Below are positions 33,840 through 44,522 of a stretch of DNA of 64,000 nucleotides, one piece after another. The DNA lies in NCBI GenBank assembly GCA_905178155.1, contig CAJINV010000004.1, forward strand, positions 4,133,555 through 4,197,554. The letters run 5' to 3'. Positions within the stretch are counted from its first letter, which is position 1, and every line of letters starts with the position of its first letter. The notes beneath the pieces were generated by a model. That model did no database searches. It saw only the letters and a program-made list of their open reading frames with translations, and had not been told where the DNA came from. The position numbers were made by a program, and so were the translations under genes. The stretch is from Amoebophrya sp. A120. Taxonomy: Eukaryota > Sar > Dinophyceae > Syndiniales > Amoebophryaceae.

Positions 33840-34318
33840 TGCGACACATGCGCGCCTCAGGGATAGCATCACTCTCGCCGCGCAGTGGCCAGTCCATCGG
33901 TATGTTGGGCGGCTGCCCGCCTCGTCAGACCACCGGTGTGCCAAAGGGTTAATCCGCTTGAATATCACTACTGCCCGCGGCCCGATCAGAGTTGCCGGCC
34001 CTGAACGACTATGCGGCCGGGTGTAGATCCCTGTCTTTTCTCGGAGGATACTTCTTTGGGTGGTGGCGTCGCGCAGGTGGGTTGGGTATGTGGCTGCGTG
34101 CTTGCTCGCCGCGCCCGGGGGTATTTTTTCCGTCCTCCCCTTTTGGTGTCATCGCCTGACATCGCCACGTCCTTCGCCCTAGTCAGGTTGCCGGCCCGAC
34201 TAGACTATGTCGGCAAGGCGTAGGTCACTCGTCGTAGGCTTTGTAGTTGGAGGGCTGGTTTGTTGCGCCCCCTGTGGCGCGCGGGCCTTCTGTGGCGTGG
34301 TGTTTTCGTGCCTGGCTG
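33840..34318 (-). other. Presumed 3' region of the LINE fragment
   Basis: GC-richer than its left flank and continuous with the LINE frame. Contains two similar segments of about 35 bp (GTTGCCGGCCCTGAACGACT and GTTGCCGGCCCGACTAGACT). The exact 3' end is not defined. Confidence 0.35.
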
Positions 34319-35646
34319 CTATGCAGCGTAGTAGCTGTCTGGGTCGCTCGCCCGCCATAGGTGGCGGACCGCGGGGAAAGATCCGATCAACGGCGCCAGT
34401 AGTGTGTTGGCCTCCAGCAGCGCGCTGGCCGTTTGGTTGGGCTTTAGCTTACAGTCGTCCGTCGTTTCGACCCCCCACCACCTCAGAAACACGCTCAGCA
34501 CCGGGCACGCCTCTACCACGTGCTTGGTTGCCGCTTTTCCGTCGTTACAGAGGACACAACTGAAGTCCTCGCAGTTGGGGTGTGCCGCGAGCAATCCAAA
34601 GCGGAGCGCGTAGTACAGCGCCTGGCCTAGCTTTCCTCCTGGCGTGTCCTTTAGGAGGTCGCGCCCTAGCCCTCCCGTGGCTTTTAGCGTTGCGACCGTT
34701 TTGCTCGGCTCGGCGCTCTGTAGCTCCTGCCGCAGGCTGTCCAGCGTTTCGCTGCGCACCTTGCGCCTAGCCTCGGTCTTGAACTGCTTGTGGGTGATGG
34801 GGTCACCTGGTTCCTGTAGGTGCTCCTCGTTTGCGCTCCCCGCAAGGTAGTCCGCTAGTGTGTTGCCTAGGATTCCGGCGTGTCCGGGACCATACCGAAG
34901 CGCTACCTTGCCCGTGGGCCCTACTGTGTCCAGTGCCTCGCGCGCTGCCGTGTTCAGCTGCGTGTCTACGTCGTCGCGTAAGCGGGGGTTTAACAGGCTG
35001 CGGATGTTGGACTGTGAATCCGTGCAAACCGTGGCCGTCTCGCCTCGAAGTGCCGCGCGTGCGCCCTGACCGTCTTTAGCGCGACTACCAGCGCTGCTCG
35101 CTCCGTTTCAAAGGAGTCGGTGTGTAGTCCTACCGGCCAGCCGGCTCCCTTCCGGATTCCGAATCCGTGTACGAACACGCCACAGCCCCCGCGGAAATCT
35201 TTCACCGATCCGTCTGCGTAGACTACGATGTCTGATTTTCGGAGCGCGGCTCCTAGCTCTTGCAGTCCCTCGTCTACCCAGACTGCCTCGAACCGGCCGG
35301 CCTCCGCTGCCTCGTGCAGGCTGGACGCCCCTAGCCCTTGGCTCGCTCCTACTTCTGGCAACGCTGTGGCCTCGTTTGCGTTGGGCTCCTCTATGAGCTC
35401 CAGCCCTTCCGTTACGCAGCGCGCTTCGCTGGTGTTCGCCGTTCGCCGGAGGGCGTCCCCCTCTGGTCTCGAAAACGCCCGCGCTACTAGCGACGCGCAC
35501 TCTACCCGTGCCAGGCCGTTGACTGGTAGTAACCCTGCGACCATCAGCGCGCAGGACCGTTTCACCTGTCGGGATTTTTGCATCCCGAGGACCTCCTTGG
35601 CCCCTTCGTATTGGGTCCTGGTTAACTCGGTGACGCCTTCCTGCAT
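34319..35646 (-). pseudogene. 5'-truncated LINE (non-LTR retrotransposon) fragment: RNase H domain and C-terminal zinc motif
   Basis: Minus strand. The first part (35646 to about 35045) ends with an RNase HI domain: IVVYADGSVKDFRGG holds the first Asp and DSFETERAALVVAL the Glu. The third Asp (VCTDSQSNIRSLLNP) is in another frame, so a one-base shift lies near 35040-35055. The second part runs to 34319 and carries CVLCNDGKAATKHVVEAC, the CX2CX8HX4C motif found near the end of I/Jockey/R1-type ORF2 proteins. Reverse transcriptase and endonuclease are absent upstream of 35646, as expected for a 5'-truncated insertion. Presumed 3' untranslated region continues to about 33840. Confidence 0.75.
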
Positions 35647-37338
35647 ACATCTATAAAATGGATGAAAGATCGTATGCTAATGAATGATGACGAATGCAAA
35701 TTTCTATGCAAAATCATGGGTGATCTGCTGTCATGGCACTAAGGTATACATCTGTTTTTCTTTTTTCTTCTGATGCAAAATGAAAATACAAAACAAACAG
35801 CTCCCGACGACTCGCGTCTTTATATGTTGCTTGTTAAGTGTCTGTTCGTCCAAGAGATCGAAATTTTAAGATCATAAGAGACTTCGGTACTTTTCGGTAG
35901 ATTTCGATCTTCGTGACATCGTCGATTTTGTATACTCTCGTTCATTATCGACGCTACAGGCTATTCGTCATTTCCTCAGCTCTTATCATTTAGTTCGGGT
36001 CGTATCTTCGTAGCATCTTTCCGTACATCCATCGTGCTTTCGCGCTATATCGTACACTTTCGATTCATCATGCAATACGTATTCTCCTCGTCTTTCGTCA
36101 TCGTCGCTCGTATCGATCGAATTATCGTATTTAATATTCTACTGTATCGTCTATCGTAATCCCTCTCCCCTACATATATTTTCCTATTCGCTTTTCGCTC
36201 AACTTCGGTTTCCATCCGATCCTGCCGATCTTCGTCTCCGGTTTGTTCTGTGTGGTGTTGTTTTGCTTCCTCCGCGACCTCATTATCTCTACAACACGTT
36301 AAAACTATGAGCACTTGGACGGTGGAGCCGGCGCCCCTACCCGCCTTGTGCACTGGGATCAATCATAGTTTTAAGCGAGCACCATTGCACATCCACCACC
36401 TAGGGCTGCCTTCCCACGCAGCGTGGGCGATATGCTTTGGACGGTAGGGGCAGAAGTGTTGCCCTTTCCCTCTCTCTCCCTTTCGTCGTTTCTTGTTTAG
36501 CTTTTGTGTATGTCATATCGGTGTAAGACTAAGACATAAACACATTTTATATTCATGTGTTTTATTCCTGGAGTTGGAGCGCAACGTGTTGTAACTGTAA
36601 CTGCGGAATTAGAGAGGAAGAAATTATGCCTTTCGGTTCTGTCCTTCTCGTCGTGCTGGCCGCAATCCCTGGCTGCGGCCTATCGTACTGTGAACAAAAC
36701 TACTTTTTTCGTGGCAACTAGTGGAGTGTCGGTATTAAAAAGTTAACGCTTCTGCATGATCTATCATGCCGATGGTAATTCGTTCAAATTCAGATGTCGG
36801 TCTTTGACTTTGTCCTCATATGCCAGCACTGCTGGCATATTGCAGCCGCACGAGTACATAGAGCCATCCATCGGTCGCGTGTTCAGACGACGCCACTCCT
36901 ACTCTGCTGGTCAAGAAACATCGGTCGTGAGCCCTTTGGTGACAGAACCAGAAGGCACCTAAAAATATCGGTGTCGTCCTCTTGCTTGGATTGCAAAGTC
37001 GCTATATTATTTCGTGTCGAATCATTTCTCACAACTCAACTGTGCTTCAAGTTGAGCAGCAAGACTGTTCGTGGTCTCTGTATTCTATCATCAAGAACAA
37101 GATGCAATAATTTTTAAAAACTACGCTTTCTTCAGGTTGCATGATCTTTGGATCTTGTATTCACCACGGTAGAAGACCGCACACCTCCTTTCATTTTACT
37201 AATTTGAACTTCCTGAGTACAACGCGTCCTGATCGGCTTATTTCGTTATTTTCTGAGTTGAGTATATTGTCTTTTCATCGCCCCAGACTTCCCTACTTTC
37301 CTGTTAGTTTACTCAACACTTGACTTTCGAACAGGATC
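35647..37338. other. Intergenic, with one possible structured RNA
   Basis: AT-rich with no supported protein gene. See the separate entry for the inverted repeats at 36299-36460. Confidence 0.4.
36299..36460. other. Possible structured RNA (stacked inverted repeats)
   Basis: Perfect 12-bp arms TTAAAACTATGA (36299-36310) and TCATAGTTTTAA (36363-36374) enclose GC-rich pairing partners. Downstream CCCACGCAGCGTGGG folds on itself, and GCCCCTACC (36334 on) pairs with GGTAGGGGC (about 36444). No known snRNA, SL RNA or tRNA was recognised. Confidence 0.25.
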
Positions 37339-40300
37339 ATGACAGGTGAACAGTCGAATTCGTCCTCTTCGCGGAGGAGCTCAGTTCTTCCCGGCACCAG
37401 GAAGAGGACATCAAGCAGCACCTCCACGGCGCTCTTGCTGTCCGCCGGAAAAATTACCAGCCTCCTCGTGCAGCCCGTGGCTGTATCAAGTGCAAAAATG
37501 TCTGGGTCTGGAAGAATGCATGTTTGTCATGCTTGTATGGCATGACTCTTAAAGTTAAATCTGTCATGCACGTTACCCAAGAGCTCCATTTTTCTTTGAT
37601 GCAGGAACGCAGTTTGTCATGCAGAATACGCAACACCTAGAAGCTCGGAAACTTGTCATGCTCAGCCAGCATTTGTGGCCTCATCATGACACGCCACCCA
37701 GCATGACAAGTTTCCAGACCCAGACACTTTTACATTTGATAGTCTGCGGGCGTGATCTCGGAGGCGGCGCCCGCGGAGTGGCGCGACACCCTGTTGCTCC
37801 ACAACCTGTACCGTTGCCTCCACAACGCGCCCCCCCTGGTGTGGAACACGGACCTGGCGGCGAATTCTAAAGCCTACGGGGACACGGCCTGCGGGGTGAC
37901 ACTCTGTGGCGGTCATATGGATGTGGCAGAGTTGAAAGGGACAAAGTTGAAATAATTTGTCATGCATAAAATGGATGCCAGTTGGAACCCAGTTTCCAAG
38001 TGGTGCAAGACAAATTTCGGTGGTCCCTAAATCCACTCTGTCATGCTGTTTAGGCAAAGAAGAGCGATTTTCTCATGCTACTTTAGCAGCTCGAGCTGTA
38101 ACCCCAAACAGGCTTACAATCGGCCTCACTTGCCTGCTCTGCAACGCACGTGCCTCGGGTCGTCATGCATTTTATGCATTACAAATTATTTCAACTTTGA
38201 CGATTTCGATCCTGACAGATCCATAGGCCACTCGGCGGACAGCACCAGGCAGAACAAGTACGGGTTTACCGGCACCATTGGCGAGAACATCGCGTACGGC
38301 ACGGCCCTGGCGACGCAGGCGAACTGGGTACCAAATGCAAAAATGTCTGGGTCTGGAAGATTCCATTGCGAGATTTGTCATGCTTGTCTGGCATGACCAA
38401 AAAGTTTGTGATGCGTGTCCAAGAAGACACCCTTTTGCCTGTCATGCAAAAACGCGGTCTGTCATGCGAAAAAAGCAACACAAGGAAGCGCAGACATTTC
38501 TCATGCTTGACTGTGCATTACAAAGCATTCACTATTCCCAGCGCAGTATTACAAGTTTCCAGACCCAGACATTTTTGCAGTTGATACTGGGGCCAGGGCA
38601 CCAAGTGGTGGTACGAGGAATATCCTATGTAAAAACGTCCCCACACGACCAGAGTTGTCATGCAAATATGCAATGACAGGAACATTTGTAATGCGCAGCT
38701 CCATGAGCATGAGAGGAATTTCCAATCGTGTTTTGGAATTTGTAATGCTGTAGACAGGATGTGAAAATGGCTTTCTCATGCGGCTTCTCTTGCCAATCAG
38801 CACTACACTGCAGAGGGAGACTTGTGATGCACAGCTCCCAAAACTTGGAAATTTGTGTTGCTAGATTCCCAACTTGACTAGGGGGTGGAGACGTTTTTAA
38901 ATACGATACGGACGAGATCATCCTCACCACCGGGTGGCCGACGGGGAGCGTGTCCGCCAACACCGTCTCGGTCAGCTCCGTGAGTATATCCACAGGAAAT
39001 TCATTCCCGTACACGTAAGTACAAATTCTCGGCTTCGACCTTCCTAGTTCAGCATGACAAAAATGTTACACTCCGAATTGGCGAAATTTGTGTATGCATC
39101 TTGTTGTACATGTACTACGGGAAATTTGTATTGCATAGATTACCACGGGAATCACCACCGCGGTGGCGGCGTGGACCAACGAAGCCGCGGCGCAGGGCAA
39201 GGGCTTGGCGACCGGGCACACCAGCGCGATCGGGCACTACACGCAGGTGGCGTGGGGCGACACGTGGGAAATCGGCTGCGTGGGCTACATATCCTGTGCA
39301 AAAGTATCGTACTCGTAGTAATTCTTGCAGTCATGCATTACGAATTTCCTTCTCAAGTTGAATCCGCATTACAAATTTTATTTCTCACGCGGAGGAAATT
39401 TCAATTTGTCATGCGATTTATACAACTAGAACTAGTGCGATGCTTTTGAATTTCATACTACACCGCCGGGAAAAATGTGTTGTGCCAGTACGGCCGCGGC
39501 GGCAACATCGACATATCCAGGAAAAAACACCCATCCCCATCCAATTTGTCATGCAAAACATGCATAAAGTCCACTATTTGTCATGCAAAAAATGGATGGG
39601 GATGGGTGTTTTTTCCTGGATACGACACCTCCGCGTACTACGCGGCCAACCTGTTGTATGGATGTGTCAGGATCGAAATCGCCAAAGTTAAAATAATTTG
39701 TGATGCATAAAATGCACCATAGCGCGAAATACGTGTGTTGCAGAGCAGGCAAGGGTGGCCGATTGTAAGCCTGTTTAGGGTTAGAGCTCGAGCTGCTAAA
39801 GTAGCATGAGAAAATCAGTCATCTTTGCCTAAAAAGCATGACAAACTGGATTTAGGCATCACCAAAATTTGTCATGTGCCACGTGAAAACTGGGTTCCAA
39901 CTGGCATCCATTTTATGCATGACAAACTATTTCAACTTTGACGATTTCAATCCTGACACTCCCATATGTTGGCTGTGTCGAAAACCGAGCTGCAGTGCGT
40001 ATCGAATGCAAATATGTCTGGGTCTGGAAGAGTTGGAACTTGTCATGCTAAATCTGAATCAGGCAAAAAACTGTGTTGCGTGATGGCTAAAAGTTGCCCG
40101 CTTTTGACCTACTCGCGAGGCAGTTTCTCACGCAGGATAGGCATTAGAAAGATCTCGCAGAATCTGTCATGCTATTCCCTACATACCAGACCTCATGGGT
40201 CATGGAAAACCTGCATGACAAATCTGGCACTCTTCCAGACCCAGACATATTTGCATTTGATAGTGCGCGGGCGCGAACGACGACCAGTACCAGGTGCAGG

Positions 40301-43300
40301 GCTCCATCAAGGTGCACATTCCGGGCGCGGCGGTGTCGGCCTGCGGGAGTGGCGAAAGCTTCATCACCAGTGGCATCGAAACGCCACTGAAGGAGACCTT
40401 CAAAGCCTATTTCAGCCTGATATGGGATTCTCAACTGTTACATTCTCAGCTGTTACATGAATTTGTCATGCAAAAGCACCATCATCATCCTCACGATCAA
40501 CATCAAGCTGCTCCGCATGACAAATTTGTGAAGGTCTAAACCGCACCTAAATCGGTGCGGAATTTGTAATGCTACAGGTGCAACCTTCCCCCTTCCATTT
40601 TTCCAATTCTTGCATCACAAGTTCATGTACTTAACAGTTGAGAATGTAACATTTGAGAACGCCATACCTGACCACTACTCCGTTTGACGTCTACATTGAA
40701 ACCGCTCCCATGTACGGAAGAAAGTGCGCCGCCGAGTCGTCGGGGCTTTCCTATTATGCATTGCAAAACAAGTTTGATTATATCGTATCGATTTGTATAA
40801 AGTAGTTGCAGTACAATTGCAACATGTTGACACGTCTGCTTTATGGTCTTATAAAAATATACCTGAAAAATAAAAATTAGAATCTGGATGATCTGCATCA
40901 AAAATTGATGTCAACATGGTGCCGGTGCAGTTTACGACTTCGTGCGATAGACTACTTGAACTTGTGCCTCATCCATACCTGCGAGTTCGGATTCATCCTG
41001 CGTTCGCTGACCGCGGCGAAGGCAAAGTGCGTCAAGACCGCGTTGAGCACCAACGCGGCGGACATGATGACCACGTTCACGACCAAATGCGCCGCCCACC
41101 CGGATTCGCAGACCGGGGCCTGCGCCGAAGTGATGGGGGGCGTCCCGACTGCGCTCTCGCTCGGCTCCGTCTTCACCCTGGGCTACAGGCCCGCGATGGC
41201 GAACGAGGCCAGCGTTACCGCCGACGCGACCTGCACCGGGGGCTCTTCGACACCATCTCCGACACCCTCGCCGACACCCTCGCCGACACCCTCGCCGACA
41301 CCCTCGCCGACGCCCTCGCCGACGCCCACGCCTTCGCCAACGCCAGCCACTCCCAGTATAGTTTTTCCTTGAAAAAGATTTTCGCCATTTCGTCCGTTTT
41401 TCTTTAAACTTCAAAGGTTAAGCACGCGCTTGTTGTTCTTATCGACCTACGACTATGGGATTCAACTTGTTACATGTTCTTGTTCAACAACAACTTCAAA
41501 TGTATTTCAGGCACCCCCTTCGTGATCAACGGGAAAACCAAGCTTTCCTTTACCACGTCCGCAACCTGTACAGCGGACTACCTGACCACCACGTTGGGGC
41601 CCTCTGTGAAGACGGGGATGGCGAGCTTTCTCAGCGTGACGGAGAGCCTACGCTTTGGAAAATTATTTTAGTATCTTGCTCGTGATGTGAGAAGTTCAAG
41701 TTTTTCTTGGATCACATAAAAGAGTTCTTCACGTTCAATACAGAAACAAGATGAAATCTGTCATGCTGATTCAGGCATTTTTAAGGAGGAGACTTGTATT
41801 CATGCTGTATCTTGCAAAAAGAAAAACCACGTTCTACTTCTTTCTACGACGAGTACGATATAAACATTTTTCGACGTTATACCACCGGATCGCGATCAAC
41901 TCGGCTACTTGCGTCACCCGTCGGCTGGCAGAGGAAGAAGAAGACCTGGCAACAAAAACTGGCGGCCACGAAGGAGGACTGTCCGCTAGCAAACGCCGGC
42001 TGGCGACGGTTGCGGGCGATTACACCTACACGGTGTCCGGGTTCGCGTCCGAAGCAGCAGCCCAAACGGCCGCCGGCCCGCTGATTGCGATCTTGGGGGA
42101 CACCGTATCAACTGCAAATATGTCGGGGTCTGCACGAACAGTGCAACGTGTGATGCTGCATTTGGATGCTAAAAAAAATCTGTATTGCATGAGCAGCAAG
42201 AAAAGTCAAATTTGGCTACACCGATAGGGCATTGGTCATGCGGAATGCGCATCGATATTAAGCGCTCAAAAAATCTGTGATGCTAGGCCATACATAACAG
42301 ATATCGTGGAACATGGAAAATGTGCATGACAAACTTGTCCTCTTCCAGACCCAGACATGTTTGCAGTTGATACACTGTGCCCACAGCCGACGACGCGCTG
42401 GTGTCCGCGGTGAACACGGCGCTACTTTTATCCAGGGGAAAAACGTTACAACCCCAGAGTTGTAGTCATGCAGATTTGCAATGACAGGATTCGATTTGTG
42501 ATGCGCATCCCCTCCCTGTGGGGCATTTACAGTTGTGTTTTGTGATTTGTAAAGCTGTAAACAGGATAACAAGCCAAGTATATGAATTTGTAATTCGGCT
42601 GCGCTTGCTAAAAACCTCCATACGTACTACACCATGAACTGCAAGAACTTGTCCTGTGTGGCTGCTAATAAAACTTCTAGGCTCTTTGTGTTGCAAAGAC
42701 AAAGTGCGCATCTTGACTCTGGGTAGTTGAAGACGTTTTTACTCAGGATAGACGTCCAATTCTGTCTCCGGGGTGACGGCCGCCTCGGCACAAAGCGACT
42801 CGACTGGGTTCAGCGTGTTGGACCCATCGGCGGTTGCGTCGACGACGTCCTCTGACGACGACGGTCTGGACGGGGGCATTGTTGCTGTGATTGTCATCGT
42901 GTGCCTCCTCGCCGTCGCGGCTGCCGGCGGAGCCGCCTACTACTTCCTGGTCCTCAACAAGCAGGTATCCTGTGCAAAACAAGTATCGTATTCGTATTGC
43001 AGTCATGCATCACAAATCTTTTTCTTAAGGTAAATCAGCATTACATCAAATTTTATTTCTCATGCTGAATGCATTTATACGAGTACGATTATACTTTTGC
43101 AATTGATAGCAGGGCGCGGCAAGCAACGACTTGAGTGAAAAACCTGGCGGCGACCGCGAGGGTAGCGCCGCCCATCCGAAGGATGTGATGCTGGAAATGC
43201 AAGATCACGCGTATGACCGTGTACAAGAACTCCCCCTCGCACTCCCCCTCATTATGTTCCATTTGCATGGCATGAGCAGCAACAAATGTGGCTCTCTTAT

Positions 43301-44522
43301 GACAAATTATCTGCACACGGAGACGGATTGTAGTACTGTTACAAGGGGCTGCAAAGTTTGTCATGTCCATGCGAACTATGCTTAGACGCATGCCATGAAG
43401 TGGATTTGGTTTTGGTATTTTGCATTGCAAATGAGGGGCGGAAGCAGGGGGAATTTTTGTGCACCCTCATAAAAATGCGGGCGCGGAAGACAAGATCCCG
43501 GCTTCCGCTGCGGATATGACACCCTGAGAATGGACATGCTCAAAGTGGAAATAATTTGTGATGCATGAAATGCGACACCAAAAAGACTGTATTGCAGAGA
43601 ACGCAATGGAAGCCGACTATTGTGCATCTACGGGCTCAGACTTGGGCTCCTGATTAGCATGAGAGGAGGGCACCCCTTTGCCTAACTAGCATGACAGACA
43701 CGTTTTGAGTGCCCGGGAAATTTGTCATGCGCCGACTATAAATGGTGCTCCAACTGGAGTCGTTTTTTTGCATTACAAATTATTTCCACTTTGAGGATTT
43801 CCAACCTGAGGCTTTCATAGCGGACGCGGTGCTTGGCGACGAAATCGGCGATGCCGTGCCCGTGCCGGACGGTGACTTTGACCAGGATACCGAAATATGC
43901 ATTGCAAATGATATGTCTGGGTCTGGAAAGTTGTGATGCTAATTTGCGGATCACAAGCAACCTCTAATACGGGGACACGCATGTTGACAAGTTTCTGAGC
44001 GACTAGGTCTTGTGCAAACTGCATGAGAAACTGCGTTTTTGCATTGAGTACAATAAAACAGCTCGGTTGCGCTAAGCGCAACGTGCATGACAGATCTTTG
44101 TCTCGTGTCAGCAGAGCATTACAAGTCTTACAACCTCCCAGACCTCCCCTATTTGCATTTGATACGAAAAGGCGGCAATCAAAATCCAATCCGCGCATCG
44201 TGCGAGCCAGGCCAAGCAGGAAGTGGAAGAGAGGAAGGCCGTCAAGGCTGCTATCCTGTGCAAAAGTATCGTACTCGTACTGCACTCATGCATTACAAAT
44301 CTTTTTCTCAAGGCAAATCTGCATTACAAATTTTATTTTTCTTGCTGAAGAAATTTGTAATGCATTTATGCGAGTGCGATAGTACTTTTGCTATGCATAG
44401 CTGCCACGGCGAAACAAATTTCGAAGCCCGGAAAGGCAAAGGCGAAAAAGAAAGCGGGGACTAGCCCCCGGGGCGCGGGTCACGGGACCACGAGCCCCCG
44501 GGGCGAGCCAAAGGCCGCGTGA
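37339..44522 (+). CDS. CAP-domain receptor-like membrane protein 2 (798 aa, 21 exons)
   Basis: Exons end at 37483, 37915, 38328, 38620, 38979, 39289, 39513, 39656, 39999, 40420, 40754, 41355, 41648, 42105, 42428, 42965, 43211, 43514, 43895, 44251 and 44522. Starts are set by the introner entries plus two GT-AG introns (38980-39138, 41356-41510). The sum is 2397 nt, one frame. Order: CAP domain (LLLHNLYRCLHNAPPLVW, GTIGENIAYGTA, GHYTQVAWGDTWEIGCVGY, VLCQYGRGGN); a beta-rich repeat region with YQVQGSIKVHIPG and DYTYTVSG; a Ser/Pro/Thr stalk (PSPT repeated); a juxtamembrane DDDG; one transmembrane helix (IVAVIVIVCLLAVAAAGGAA). The intracellular part has an IQ calmodulin-binding motif (AIKIQSAHRASQAKQE) and a Lys-rich tail. 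Probably a surface protein coupling an extracellular CAP module to calcium/calmodulin. No clear N-terminal signal peptide. Confidence 0.85.
37484..37741. mobile_element. Introner, family A
   Basis: 258 bp; TSD GGCTG/GTCTG (4 of 5); CAP2 intron 1, phase 1. Confidence 0.9.
37916..38225. mobile_element. Introner, family D
   Basis: 310 bp; TSD GGTCA/GGCCA; CAP2, phase 2. One of four elements that could also be cut as GT-AG. Confidence 0.9.
38329..38586. mobile_element. Introner, family A
   Basis: 258 bp; exact TSD CTGGG; first bases drifted to TACCAAATGC; CAP2, phase 1. Excision restores QANWGQGTKWWYEE. Confidence 0.93.
38621..38908. mobile_element. Introner, family G
   Basis: 288 bp; arms TATCCTATGTAAAAACGTCC and its complement; TSD poorly kept (AGGAA/CGGAC); CAP2, phase 0. 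Confidence 0.8.
38980..39138 (+). other. GT-AG spliceosomal intron in CAP2
   Basis: 159 bp, donor GTGAGT, acceptor TTGCATAG. Frame-preserving only with these sites. Internal words (CATGACAAA, AATTTGTATTGCAT) recall introner interiors, so it may be an old introner that gained ordinary splice sites. Confidence 0.75.
39290..39457. mobile_element. Introner, family B
   Basis: 168 bp; exact TSD CTACA; CAP2, phase 1, inside the GCVGY-TAGKNVLCQY motif. Confidence 0.93.
39514..39622. mobile_element. Introner, family F (near-perfect palindrome)
   Basis: 109 bp; about 30-bp perfect TIRs starting TATCCAGGAAAAAACACCC; exact TSD CGACA; CAP2, phase 1. Its intact arms mark it as recent. Confidence 0.95.
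39657..39966. mobile_element. Introner, family D
   Basis: 310 bp; exact TSD TGTTG; CAP2, phase 0. Confidence 0.93.
40000..40262. mobile_element. Introner, family A
   Basis: 263 bp; exact TSD GTGCG; CAP2, phase 1. Confidence 0.93.
40421..40666. mobile_element. Introner, family C
   Basis: 246 bp; arms carry TTCTCAACTGTTACATTCTC; exact TSD CCTGA; CAP2, phase 1. Confidence 0.92.
40755..40977. mobile_element. Degenerate introner, family B-like
   Basis: 223 bp; left end TATGCATTGCAAAAC, right end with GTGCGATA...CTTGTGC...CATA; TSD CCTAT/CCTGC (3 of 5). Excision joins LSY and EFGFILRS in frame, phase 0. Confidence 0.65.
41356..41510 (+). other. GT-AG spliceosomal intron in CAP2
   Basis: 155 bp, GTATAG to TATTTCAG with a T-rich 3' part; phase 1; lies right after the PSPT stalk repeat. 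Confidence 0.8.
41649..41881. mobile_element. Degenerate introner, family B-like
   Basis: 233 bp; weak ends (TACGCTTTGGAAAA...GTATCTTGCTCG and ACGAGTACGATA...GTTATA); TSD GAGCC/CCACC. Excision keeps frame (SVTES-RIAINSA), phase 1. Confidence 0.6.
42106..42372. mobile_element. Introner, family A
   Basis: 267 bp; TSD CACCG/CACTG; CAP2, phase 1. Confidence 0.9.
42429..42750. mobile_element. Introner, family G
   Basis: 322 bp; arms TATCCAGGGGAAAAACGT and complement; TSD hardly recognisable (ACTTT/GACGT); CAP2, phase 1. Confidence 0.75.
42966..43108. mobile_element. Introner, family B
   Basis: 143 bp; exact TSD GCAGG; CAP2, phase 1, directly after the transmembrane helix. This TSD allows a GT-AG reading. 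Confidence 0.92.
43212..43474. mobile_element. Introner, family H
   Basis: 263 bp; CCCCCTC-rich arms as in the channel element; TSD ACGCG/ATGCG; three extra A at the right end; CAP2, phase 0. Confidence 0.82.
43515..43819. mobile_element. Introner, family D
   Basis: 305 bp; exact TSD GCGGA; left arm diverged (TATGACACCCTGAGAATGG); CAP2, phase 2. Confidence 0.92.
43896..44164. mobile_element. Introner, family A
   Basis: 269 bp; exact TSD CGAAA; CAP2, phase 1, just before the IQ motif. Confidence 0.92.
44252..44399. mobile_element. Introner, family B
   Basis: 148 bp; exact TSD GCTGC; CAP2, phase 2, before the last exon. Confidence 0.93.

Noticed and set aside
36555-37323. Short plus-strand frames in the 36.5-37.3 kb region
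   Set aside because: No codon bias, motifs or splice partners; treated as non-coding.
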